DNA from: Giardia muris
Taxonomy: Eukaryota > Fornicata > Diplomonadida > Hexamitidae
Reading direction: 5' to 3'
NCBI GenBank assembly: GCA_006247105.1
Contig: CM016925.1
Location: forward strand, 1,178,001-1,242,000
Length of the DNA: 64,000 nt
Made by a program: the position numbers and the translations under genes. Below, in pieces: positions 8,725 to 18,107 of this stretch. The stretch's first letter is position 1; each line of letters begins with the position of its first letter. The notes below the pieces were generated by a model. It worked only from the letters and a program-made list of their open reading frames with translations. It was not told where the DNA came from and ran no database searches.

Positions 8725-9686
8725 ATCTTTTTCTGCGTCATCTGCCAGAAGACAGACTTGTGGTGACCACTCACTCTGGGCTGTGTCCTTCTCCAACAGG
8801 CCCGTCTGACTCCATCAGCTTGTCGCTCTAGGAGGCTATACCACTGGGATCGGAGCTAGCACACTTAGACACCGAGTGTTTGTGCAGGCCGCCACTATAG
8901 TTATCTAGGCCCGGAGAAGCTCGTTCTGCAGTACTGGTATCATGGGGGGATCGATATGGCCAGGCTGCCACGGTCAGCGTGCTTCTGAAAGATGCGTGGA
9001 CATCCACTGTGAGGAGTGGAGACAGACTCCAGTGCGATGAAGAACTCATTAGCTGACTGTTCAGCGAAGTGTAATTGGACGTCACTTATCAAGCTCACCG
9101 ATCCTGCACTACAGACCCAAAAGAGGGCTTCTCCCTCCACTCCTCTGGCCACGTATGATATGCAGGAGAAGGGTATAGACCATGCGTCTTGAGGATGCAG
9201 TCTCATAAGATCGATTTTGAGGCGAAGCAATGGTAAGATATATTCAGCCACCATACTGATGAAGCAAAGCCCTCAAGCGTTTGGAGTTCTGCTGCTGGGG
9301 ATAAGGGTAACCCAACTGCTACCCACGATTCGAGCTGCACTATCCGTTGGCGCTCAATTCTGAGTTAGCCCTTCCCTTCCAGTTGCGGATTGTGTTTTCC
9401 CAGATTTATATCTCCCACACTCAATGGCTGAGGGTCCGAGAGCAGCAGGACCATGGGTGCGGCCATGACGAGGGCTCTCCACGGAGTACCTGTGGTCATT
9501 CGGACAGGTCCGTAGGGAGTCAGAGAGAGAAGTGACAAGGATGTTCAGGCGATAGAGTATCACAGGGGTTGAAGCGTATGGATATGCATCCACACACACG
9601 GACATGGAGCCGATAACTGCCGGGCGTATGTTCACGATCTCTTCACCAGTGGGGTTTCGGTAGGATGTGCTATGAGAAGGAGTAAA
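8725..9686. other. Gap of about 960 bases between divergent genes
   Basis: This region separates the peroxiredoxin start from the next gene's start. The only candidate is a minus-strand ORF at 8940-9254 (MVAEYILPLLRLKI..., 104 codons) with mildly protein-like composition but no A/T-rich start context, no homologue I recognise and no support in flanking sequence. I do not call it a gene. GAAAAAGAT before the peroxiredoxin and GGAGTAAA before 9687 look like the two initiators. Confidence 0.45.
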
Positions 9687-11450
9687 ATGGAAGCCCGGAC
9701 TCTCGCCGAGCAGGCCCTGCGATCCTTTACGAGTACCGACCGTGCTACAAGCTGTTTCCTATTCCACGACACGCACAGAGGCCCATATGTTCTCCTTGCA
9801 GGAACAGCACTCCGCCCAGATGCCGAGCTTACAATTGCCGGGGTTAACGCCTCACTGATGGATCTCGTCGCTCTTCTCAATGCACAGCAGAATGTTCTTC
9901 TCCGGGCCGGGCGGTACGCGGCAGAGAGGCGTGACCTTCTTCGACACTACCGACCTGCATACCATGCAGCAACCCAGGCTCTTGGCATCCAGGAGCGCGA
10001 GCTAGCGTTCCTAATGGCCACTTTCGTCCCTCTTGCTGGCGAAGACCTTCCCGAACATGTTCGACATGTTATTGAGGGTACGGTTCAGGCCATTGATGTT
10101 GACCCCAGTCTGGCTCTTTCACAGCTTCCCAACGACGGGATACCAACACTTGTTCATATGTCCGAACTCTCCTACGAGGTTGACAAAGCCGCTCCTCTAC
10201 CAGCACGCCAAACCCTTACTCGATCCACAGCTGAACGAATTGCAGCTCGTTGGCAGAAAAACCGTCAAACTGCAGACCAGGGCGACATAGCAAACCCCCT
10301 TCTCGTCTGGGGTCGACGCCTTACCGGAGAAGGTGCCTTGGCGACTGAGGCAAGTTTTCAGTATTGTCAGACACTCGCATCTCTTGCGGCTACTGACACG
10401 TGGGCAGGAGTGGCCGAATCCGACGAACTGCCCCTTGGGAGCGGGGTTCTATGGGCTTCAGGCCCGCGCATTGTTGATGTAGGATTCTGTGACTTTGATG
10501 ATCCGGACTCACTTTCTGGGCCTCCGGATATCGTAGCACGTCGGCAGCGTGTGCTCAGCACGTGGACTCGGAGCGTCAACAAGCGACTTTTTCAGCATGG
10601 AGTCCTTAACGGAACGAAGTTCCTCTCGGCTCGCTGTCGTGCACGCCAGACGGGTCGGACGAGTATCACTGCACTTGCTGCACTTCGAGATGCACGAAAA
10701 CTTGAGACGGCGGCGGACGTTCGGCGAATGACTTTCAAGAGTGCAAGTCAGGTACGCTTTGAGGAGCTTCCTCCATGGGGTCCTGGGGCGCAGACCGGGG
10801 GACGGGCATCTCTTCGGACAGCCGTCCTCCAATTCCTTCGGGAACCGTTCTATACGCTTACTGCAGGGCGAGGAAATGAGAGAGATACTGGAGCAGACTC
10901 ACGAAAGCTTGCGGACCGGCTGCATGATCTCATGACCCGCCATCGACGTTTCGTCATCGTCCCACCTGCGGGAAGTGATGCGCGAGTTACAGCAGATAAC
11001 TTCGCCTATCTTGTTATTGGACAGAACTACATCTCAGTGACACCAGAGAAGCAGGGACTAGGTGAGCAGCTTGATTATCTTCGTAGTCATGCATACAAGG
11101 ATATCGCATATCACGATTGCGGGCCAACCTCTGTAACTCTTGCTCGAGGGAATATCCTTTTTACTTTCACATCGGACGTATCAATCATTCATCCCAACGA
11201 CTGGCGATATAACCGAGTTCTCGCCGTGTTCGACGGATCAGAAACTTCCGAGACGGCGCGGACGGGCCCTATAACCCCCTTACATGTGGTTTGGGTTGAC
11301 AATGCCAGTGAGGCTTCAGGCGATGAAAGGTTGGTACTCCCGATAGGCGATGAGCAGCAGACACGACTCTCCGTCATGCGTTTCTGGGCCGCACTCGATA
11401 AACGGCTTTCGGTCTCAGCCCAGCGACGCCAGCCGCAAGGTGTTGAGTAG
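9687..11450 (+). CDS. Hypothetical protein, 587 aa
   Basis: A long, clean frame on the plus strand, not recognised. The start MEARTLAEQAL at 9687 follows GGAGTAAA; an ATG five codons earlier (9672) lacks that context. The protein is soluble-looking, with no membrane segment, signal peptide, zinc motif or repeat. It has an Ala/Leu/Arg-rich helical N-terminal half (for example DLVALLNAQQNVLLRAG) and a more mixed C-terminal half. Its last 36 bases overlap the 3' end of the convergent CASC1-like gene. It may be Giardia-specific. Confidence 0.75.
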   Translation: MEARTLAEQALRSFTSTDRATSCFLFHDTHRGPYVLLAGTALRPDAELTIAGVNASLMDLVALLNAQQNVLLRAGRYAAERRDLLRHYRPAYHAATQALGIQERELAFLMATFVPLAGEDLPEHVRHVIEGTVQAIDVDPSLALSQLPNDGIPTLVHMSELSYEVDKAAPLPARQTLTRSTAERIAARWQKNRQTADQGDIANPLLVWGRRLTGEGALATEASFQYCQTLASLAATDTWAGVAESDELPLGSGVLWASGPRIVDVGFCDFDDPDSLSGPPDIVARRQRVLSTWTRSVNKRLFQHGVLNGTKFLSARCRARQTGRTSITALAALRDARKLETAADVRRMTFKSASQVRFEELPPWGPGAQTGGRASLRTAVLQFLREPFYTLTAGRGNERDTGADSRKLADRLHDLMTRHRRFVIVPPAGSDARVTADNFAYLVIGQNYISVTPEKQGLGEQLDYLRSHAYKDIAYHDCGPTSVTLARGNILFTFTSDVSIIHPNDWRYNRVLAVFDGSETSETARTGPITPLHVVWVDNASEASGDERLVLPIGDEQQTRLSVMRFWAALDKRLSVSAQRRQPQGVE

Positions 11451-14400
11451 GCGAAAGACCATCGTCAGTAAAACCGGGTCGTATCGGCAGCTCCCTAGTA
11501 GCTGGCTAACAGCATCAGGAGCCTCCACGTCAAGGTTTCGGCTCTTCGAAAGAAGAAGTTGAAGAGCACTTGAGTGACTCTCGCAACCAAAGCAATTTGC
11601 CGGACAGAACTCCTCGTTGGAATCGGGGTTGGGGGCGAAAGGCACGGCACAAGCACGTGTCGTAAAGTTTCCAGGGTCGAGCAAGCCCTCTGTAATGCAG
11701 ACGGTCCGGAACGAAAGGCCTCCTGCCTGAAGCATGGAATGGAAGTCACAGGTAACGACATCGTACGGCTTCGTTTGAGTCACTCGAGACTCCGCCCGCG
11801 TCTGGTCTAGTTCTTCTCCAGACTCCTCAACAACACGTCGGCCCTTCTTACCCTTCTTTCCTTTCTTATGCTTTGACTCATAAGCCTCGATATCCGCACA
11901 TGCTTTAACGTACTCTGGAGGAAGGGGCTTTGGAGCAGGCTCCTTGATTAGTCCATAGATAGACTTCGAGAAATCTGCAAGAGTCACTCCGGCTGCAACA
12001 AGACTCTCAAGTGCCGTGTCCCGAGTTGCGTTTGCAGCTTCGAGCGCGGCTGCACGCTCGTCCCCGGTCATCCCAGCGGTAGATGCCGGTCGCACAGAGA
12101 AGGTGGTCGGATCGAGTTCCCCGCCTTTCGAGCTTCCCACTCGAAGAGGTGGGAGTGACATGTCGACGTTATTGACGTTGCATCCGACAACGAAACAGGC
12201 TGCTTTGTCATAGACAACTGCCTGTGTTGGAAATATGCTTTGGAGATACTCCTTCATATAATTCTTCAGTGCTTCGACAGCCTCTGCTCGAATATCAACC
12301 GTCAGCTTGGTGAAGCCGTAAGTCCCGGGCCCGAGTGGCTCAGGCATTCCCTTCTCAATCTTCTGCTCAATCTTCTTTGGTGGAGGGACAGTTGAACCAG
12401 GCTTCTTTGCTTCCTGCTCAAGCCTCTTCTTCTCCGCCTTCTCGCGCTTCTTCTCCAAACGCTCATGCTCACGTAACTCCGGCTCTGATAACCACCCCCG
12501 GCTTCGCTTCAGAGATTCTGCAAACTTATCCTCCGTCAACTGGAACTGATTCTGTGGTGGCGGAAGAATAGGCTCATTTGGTAGCCGCCGATTCCAGGAG
12601 CTTGAGCCCAGAACGCGAACCAATGGTTCTTTCGCTCCAGCGAGGTTCACGCATGCCAGAACTGCAAGCTGCCGCGCCATCTCCGTATCGATGTTTCGAT
12701 TCTTCGGACGAAGATTCGCTTGAAGAATGTCGTGGTCCGTGGTGTGCGAGAGAAAGATTCCCGAGCGTGTCAAGACAGAGAAGAGTTCTGTGACATCTGG
12801 AAAGACGATATTCTTGAGACTCTTTGGACAACGAATCTGATTTAGCGCCTCGAAGGTCGACTGTTGTGCCAACTGAGCCGCAGCAAGCCGGGCTCGCGCC
12901 ATTTTCGATCGTGCTGTGGTCGTTGATGTGGTCGGAACCGTCAAATGTGCGATGTTGAGTAGCATATATTGCTGAGGGAGCGGAAGGTAGTCATTGATCC
13001 CAATCTGCGACGCCAGATTTGCAAAGTTCGGAATCTCTGCAAATCCAACGACCTCATAGCCCTCTGGGAGAATGCGAATATAAAGAATGATCCCTGATGG
13101 GAGTGCAAGCTTCAAGAGAACTGAGTGCACAAGTACACCCTCGTAGTTATAGATGTCCACGGCTCGCTCCGTGAGCTTAGGTACAGCCACGGTCCCACCT
13201 GTTGCGCCATTATGATAGTAACTGAATCGCCCTCGACTCGCCTGGTTCGTCACGACCGGCGTATAAGGAGAATTCTGATTGACGATGCTTCCTTGAACAA
13301 CGCTTCGGAGACCACGTCCACTCCCTATGCTCGCCATCATCTCGGGACCGGATCCACCCGTCATTACCTCGTTAGTGCCCGTCAATTTCGTTTGGCCTTC
13401 TGCGATATAATGAGAGAGTGTTTCCGCGCACTCGTCGATATTTAGGTTGTCTCCGCGATCCATGCAGGGAGTGAGCGACCATCCACGGTAAGGAAGCGAC
13501 GAGTACTTGAGGGCCACGATTGAGAGAGGGCCAGTCTTGAGGATTTTGGCAATGACCGTACGCCGCTCGGGCTTGTAGGACACAGACTGGATCCCATCAA
13601 CATCCCAGGTTCTAATGGCAATGTTCCAGATCGCAACGAAGTACACCCCGACAAGATCCGTCTGGTCATGTGTGAGCATGGCCTTCTGGAGCATATAGAT
13701 GGCTTCCTCAGCAGTCAGGATACGAGTGACATGGAGCTCAGGAGGGAGGACGAACTCAATCGTGATGGGTTCGAGTTGCTCCTTCTGAGGTTCACCAGGC
13801 ATAGCAAGACTCTGCATCATGGCTGCAGATGCAGCTGCAGCGGGATCAAGAGCCTGACCTTGTTCAACTTCTTCAGCGGGCCGTTCTTCAGACGTAGGTG
13901 CCTGAGCTTCAGGTTGTACTTGGTCCTCAGGTGCATCATCAACATTCAGGGTTTCTTCAGCACCTCCATGTTCATCGACAAGCTCGGCCGTTAGGGTTGA
14001 TTGGGTATATTTGAAAACGTTTGGGATCCAGCTCCAGAGCGTTGCACCGTCAAAGGCAAGCAGAGACGAGCGCTCACGTGCAATCACGGAGCAGCGAAGC
14101 GTCGTACAGCCAGGATAGATTGGGAGGACCTGTGCAGTGATGGGATACGGAAGATGCTCAACCTTTACGGGAGCAAAGACCAGGTCACGCGCATTAACCT
14201 GTTTCTTTCGCCATCTCCGTGACTCCGACCGAGCACTAGACTCTGGGACATCGTCCTCGCCAAATGAATCCTCAAAGTCGAGGTGTGTATCAGCGTAGCT
14301 CCGGTCATTCGTGGATGGGATAATGCGTTGCTCGAGGCTGATTGGCTGGTACCTCTCGGCGTACTCCAAAAGAAAGCGGGAGTCGCCATCTGGGTTAGCA

Positions 14401-17400
14401 TGGGGATCAATACTCCGCTCGATCGTAGTTAGTGTATCTCCACCCAGCCCGTCTGTTAACTTTGCGATCTTCGCATCGGCAGCGCTCATGTGAGTAAGAG
14501 GCTGGACGGTCCAATTGTTTGCCTCAATCAGCTGAGGAGGGGTTCGAAGGATATTAAGAATGTAAATCTCACCAACTGGGAGAAGTTCTGGAATTAAAGG
14601 CTCGGTGAACGACTCGTCAAGGACATCTGAAGTTTTGCCATCTGCTTGGAGAGCAAGAAGACGACGTTTCTCTTGATCCTCCTTGCTAAGCTCCTCAGGG
14701 GCCGGCTCTGAGGCAGAAACCTCAGGTCCTGAGGGTAAGGCGGGATCTGACGAAAGCTCCGTCGGCTCTGTCGACTCATCCGAGGGAATATCTCCTGCAG
14801 CATCCATGGGCCTACGGTAATGGAGAATGGTGTCATTGACGTTTGGAAACGAGCTCCGGTCTAACTTTCCTTTCTTCGGCGTTGCAGGCCGAGAGCCACC
14901 ATCTTCACGAGAGGGAACAAGCTTATTTGCCACCTCCCATATATAGATGTCTTCACGAGTGAGCGCCTCAGCCATTGAAGCTCGTGGACCAGTGTCCTTC
15001 TTCCCTTTTCCCTTTCCTTTCCCTTTCTTCTTCGCAAGGGACTCGGCGATAAGAGTTTCCTCCTCAATAAGTTTGATTAATAAGCGTCGGATTAAGCTAT
15101 TGTTACGCTCGTCCTCAGTGATTAGAAGCTCAAGAAGGCACATGTTGCGCACGATCAAGTTCACGCAGTCTATTCTGAAGAGATATGCGATGTTTGTTAG
15201 ACACATATCGCGAATACCCTCCTGGATACGCTCCAAGACAACTTTGTAGAGGGTACGAAGCTTTTGCTTATGTCCCAGAAGGGTCTTGATGTTGATGTGC
15301 TGAATCGCACGCTCGATGAGCTCCGGGCTGGTCGACATATTAAACTGGCTAACTGCGCGATGGACATCAATCCCCACCTCCTTGAGAAGTGCAGAAGTGT
15401 CTGTCATCCATTGATCTGCCACGTTATCCGTCTCTATATATACGAGGGGGGAGAGCTGTGGTATCAGGAGCTTCGAGACGTAGGTCTCAACGGCAAAGGC
15501 GACGATATCAGGATACGTGATCCTTGTGAGGCTCGTAAGAGAGGGCTTCCCCTGGTTCATCTTCGCCGCTCGCTTGAATTCGTACATCTTGAGGTTGTGG
15601 AGACGCACGTAGCGCTGAAGAGACATGTATGAGAGGCCTTCTGAGAAGTAGCCAACGAGATCCACGGGGGTTGCGCAGAGGCGTACCGCAACGTTCGAAA
15701 GGCAAAGGCTGTTGGGCAAAATCAGCTTGAGCGTGGGTGTAAAGCGGACGTTGCGGAAGCGGGGGTTCTTCGCAGTGTTGATCCAGATGTGAAGCGTGTG
15801 GTTCAAGCGGGTATTTTGTTTGTAGTCAAGGATCTTACCAAAGAAGTGGAAATGCTTATTGATAGTGTCGACCGTGAGCTCGTCCGGCTCTCCAGTTGAG
15901 TTTGCACCGCGGGCCATGAGACCAGAGAACTGGACCGTCCGCATTTCGATACCACCCGTGACTTCCGAAGCTGTTTCCTGATCGTCCTGAGGGTCATCGG
16001 AGTCTGCCACACTTAAGGGTTTCTGAACGCTCTGACAGATATACTTAGAGTTTGTCGGCGCTAGCCCAGATAACGGAGTCATCTTTGCATAGAGCTCATC
16101 GTTCTTGATCCCACGCTTCGATATGGGAGCAAGGACAAGTGGAACTCTAATCCCAAACGTTTCTGCTCGGTTGCGAATGATGATATCCGTATTATTTGTG
16201 TACTGGACGCCAGGATCCGGAGCTACAGTGGTCCCCATCACTTCTGTTGTTGATGGTTGAGAAGGCTTACCACCATTCGGGTCATTATCCGAGTCGTTCA
16301 TTTGAGCCGCCATAACCGCGTTGTGTGCTTCTAGAAGTGAGGCAGAAAGACCTCCAGGATTCTTATGCGGGGGTGGAGGCCCTGCCGAATCATTGTCATC
16401 AAGGAAATCTGTTCCTTGGGACTTCGGATCTGAATCCGAATCATCACGTGCATCCTGCTGTGTATTCGAGGACTCCAAGGACTCTTCCTCAAGAGCTGGT
16501 GCGGTGGGTGCGGAGAGCTTGATGGGCTCCGCGTTCTGTGTTAGATAGTCCTCCGTATGGTCAAGTAGGTACTTCGCGCACATATCATGCAGGTCAAAGA
16601 GGAGGGCACGGAGATGCACGCGGTGTGCCTGAAGCGCGGCGATGTGCGAGAATAGTCGTAGCTGTTCGGTGGTGAGATAAGCTTGGACGTGAGAGGCGGC
16701 CTTCAAGAGTGCAGTCGGGTTTTGGATATAATTTGCATAATGCTCGTAGGGGACACGCGACCGGTCCTGTTCGGAGTTCGCCTCTTGTTGCATCGATACC
16801 GCGGTAGTTCCAGAGCCGGCTGTTGGTGGAGATGGCCCACGTGGCCGGTCTGCAAACCCCCCAGTGCTATTCAAGGCCGTTGCGCTCCTCTTCCGACCCT
16901 TCTCCAACGAGGGTGGTATCGTCCCTGGTTCAGGGACCGCGGACATCGACCCGCACGTGATCGCATCGAAATTGTATATTCGGTTATCGCTGCAGAGGAT
17001 AAACGCCTTAACCTCCTCGTCGGGAGCGGCCTGTTCGACTTCCTCGGGTTGCTTCCCCTTCTTCCGTGATCCCTTTGCTGGTTTCTCCGCAGACTTGTCC
17101 TGAACCGCCGCCGTCTGGGCAGGAGGTGGTGCCTTCCCAGGGCCCCGAGTCCCAGCCGCGGATGGGGCTCGTTTCCCAACGGTAACTGGGCGGATGTATG
17201 TACTACCCAGCGTCGCCGCAACGAGCTCAGGGAGGGATTGCTTGGGGGAGAACAATGGACGCGTGGCCAGAAGGTCCTTACTGGCCGGCAAGGCGGCATT
17301 CATATCGGCCATTGGGTCCACCCCACCAGGGAAAACGATATCTTCAGACGACTCGGCGTGCCCCACGGTAAGAGAGGCTGGGATAGTACTTGGAGATGCC

Positions 17401-18062
17401 GCCACGAGTGAAAGGTGCTTTCCAGGACTAAGGGAGCCTGGAGGCTCAGCCTCGGGTGCCGGAGACGTGGATGGATCACCACCCACGGCAGACATCTGCG
17501 AGAAGCCATAGTCAGGGCAATGGCGAATCAGCTTCTCAAGGGCAGCCAGGACATTTGATATCTCGACCGCCATCTCTGTGAAGACGTCGAACAGCGTCGC
17601 CTTGTCCTCGACAAAGCGACGGGCAGAGGGCAAACTGGAAAGATTCTGTCGAAGGGACTGAGGAGTTGTATCTGGATGGATATGGTCAATAACGAGCTCA
17701 ACCTCAGCCAGTAGGAGCTCGGCACGGGCCACGACTGCCGGCTCCGAGCTATCTGCACCCAAGTAGAAGGCCCAATTACGTTCGCGTTCGATGAGTTGCT
17801 CATCGTTAAGAGCTCGGCTGATGCAGCTCTGAAGGAATCGGTGCAGATCTTGGGACTCTGCAAGGATGCGACGCCGCTCGAAGGCGTCCGCCTTAGCAAT
17901 AAAGTGGCAGACATGGACCCAGTACGCCTGAAGCATATCTCGGATCACCTGATAGCGCCTGAACTCCTCCTTGTAGATAATGAACTCCTGGCGCTGCTTC
18001 TCCTCAAGCGCCTTCTGGTAAGCCTTGAGAGCCTGCTCCTCCGCAGGGTCCTTCGGAGGCAT
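11415..18062 (-). CDS. Very large CASC1/DNAI7 (IC97)-like axonemal protein
   Basis: A 2215-aa protein. Around residue 1490 WDVDGIQSVSYKPERRTVIA followed by SSLPYRGWSLTP closely resembles the CASC1 C-terminal signature (W..DGI.D..YD...R.. then MPYQSWELRP). Around residue 1167 GEIYILNILRTPPQLIEANN resembles the CASC1 segment with LPPQPK. CASC1/DNAI7 is an inner-arm dynein-associated axonemal factor, which would fit the four flagellar pairs of Giardia. The N-terminus is a charged coiled coil (EEQALKAYQKALEEKQRQEF), as in the family. Known members are about 700-800 aa, so this one is roughly three times larger, with long disordered Ser/Pro stretches and Lys/Gly-rich runs (KKKGKGKGKGKK; KHKKGKKGKKGRR). 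The start at 18062 follows GTAGAGAAA. Alternatives are another large central-pair or dynein-docking protein. Family assignment is by eye only. Confidence 0.6.
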   Translation of the reverse strand: MPPKDPAEEQALKAYQKALEEKQRQEFIIYKEEFRRYQVIRDMLQAYWVHVCHFIAKADAFERRRILAESQDLHRFLQSCISRALNDEQLIERERNWAFYLGADSSEPAVVARAELLLAEVELVIDHIHPDTTPQSLRQNLSSLPSARRFVEDKATLFDVFTEMAVEISNVLAALEKLIRHCPDYGFSQMSAVGGDPSTSPAPEAEPPGSLSPGKHLSLVAASPSTIPASLTVGHAESSEDIVFPGGVDPMADMNAALPASKDLLATRPLFSPKQSLPELVAATLGSTYIRPVTVGKRAPSAAGTRGPGKAPPPAQTAAVQDKSAEKPAKGSRKKGKQPEEVEQAAPDEEVKAFILCSDNRIYNFDAITCGSMSAVPEPGTIPPSLEKGRKRSATALNSTGGFADRPRGPSPPTAGSGTTAVSMQQEANSEQDRSRVPYEHYANYIQNPTALLKAASHVQAYLTTEQLRLFSHIAALQAHRVHLRALLFDLHDMCAKYLLDHTEDYLTQNAEPIKLSAPTAPALEEESLESSNTQQDARDDSDSDPKSQGTDFLDDNDSAGPPPPHKNPGGLSASLLEAHNAVMAAQMNDSDNDPNGGKPSQPSTTEVMGTTVAPDPGVQYTNNTDIIIRNRAETFGIRVPLVLAPISKRGIKNDELYAKMTPLSGLAPTNSKYICQSVQKPLSVADSDDPQDDQETASEVTGGIEMRTVQFSGLMARGANSTGEPDELTVDTINKHFHFFGKILDYKQNTRLNHTLHIWINTAKNPRFRNVRFTPTLKLILPNSLCLSNVAVRLCATPVDLVGYFSEGLSYMSLQRYVRLHNLKMYEFKRAAKMNQGKPSLTSLTRITYPDIVAFAVETYVSKLLIPQLSPLVYIETDNVADQWMTDTSALLKEVGIDVHRAVSQFNMSTSPELIERAIQHINIKTLLGHKQKLRTLYKVVLERIQEGIRDMCLTNIAYLFRIDCVNLIVRNMCLLELLITEDERNNSLIRRLLIKLIEEETLIAESLAKKKGKGKGKGKKDTGPRASMAEALTREDIYIWEVANKLVPSREDGGSRPATPKKGKLDRSSFPNVNDTILHYRRPMDAAGDIPSDESTEPTELSSDPALPSGPEVSASEPAPEELSKEDQEKRRLLALQADGKTSDVLDESFTEPLIPELLPVGEIYILNILRTPPQLIEANNWTVQPLTHMSAADAKIAKLTDGLGGDTLTTIERSIDPHANPDGDSRFLLEYAERYQPISLEQRIIPSTNDRSYADTHLDFEDSFGEDDVPESSARSESRRWRKKQVNARDLVFAPVKVEHLPYPITAQVLPIYPGCTTLRCSVIARERSSLLAFDGATLWSWIPNVFKYTQSTLTAELVDEHGGAEETLNVDDAPEDQVQPEAQAPTSEERPAEEVEQGQALDPAAAASAAMMQSLAMPGEPQKEQLEPITIEFVLPPELHVTRILTAEEAIYMLQKAMLTHDQTDLVGVYFVAIWNIAIRTWDVDGIQSVSYKPERRTVIAKILKTGPLSIVALKYSSLPYRGWSLTPCMDRGDNLNIDECAETLSHYIAEGQTKLTGTNEVMTGGSGPEMMASIGSGRGLRSVVQGSIVNQNSPYTPVVTNQASRGRFSYYHNGATGGTVAVPKLTERAVDIYNYEGVLVHSVLLKLALPSGIILYIRILPEGYEVVGFAEIPNFANLASQIGINDYLPLPQQYMLLNIAHLTVPTTSTTTARSKMARARLAAAQLAQQSTFEALNQIRCPKSLKNIVFPDVTELFSVLTRSGIFLSHTTDHDILQANLRPKNRNIDTEMARQLAVLACVNLAGAKEPLVRVLGSSSWNRRLPNEPILPPPQNQFQLTEDKFAESLKRSRGWLSEPELREHERLEKKREKAEKKRLEQEAKKPGSTVPPPKKIEQKIEKGMPEPLGPGTYGFTKLTVDIRAEAVEALKNYMKEYLQSIFPTQAVVYDKAACFVVGCNVNNVDMSLPPLRVGSSKGGELDPTTFSVRPASTAGMTGDERAAALEAANATRDTALESLVAAGVTLADFSKSIYGLIKEPAPKPLPPEYVKACADIEAYESKHKKGKKGKKGRRVVEESGEELDQTRAESRVTQTKPYDVVTCDFHSMLQAGGLSFRTVCITEGLLDPGNFTTRACAVPFAPNPDSNEEFCPANCFGCESHSSALQLLLSKSRNLDVEAPDAVSQLLGSCRYDPVLLTMVFRLLNTLRLASLG
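14998..15036 (-). repeat. Purine-rich simple repeat encoding Lys/Gly run
   Basis: A near-perfect alternation of AAG and GGN codons on the minus strand encodes KKKGKGKGKGKK within the large CASC1-like protein. It is a likely slippage-prone site and a flexible basic linker. Confidence 0.6.
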
Positions 18063-18107
18063 TTTCTCTACTAGATTCCATACCTACTTCCTCAAGCCGA
18101 GGCGAAT

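Noticed and set aside
8940..9254. 104-codon minus-strand ORF
   Set aside because: No A/T-rich start context, no family resemblance and competing frames of equal quality; mentioned only as gap content.
11415..18062. SPAG17/PF6 identity for the 2215-aa protein
   Set aside because: Length fits, but no SPAG17 motif was found, whereas the WDVDGI...LPYRGW signature points to CASC1.
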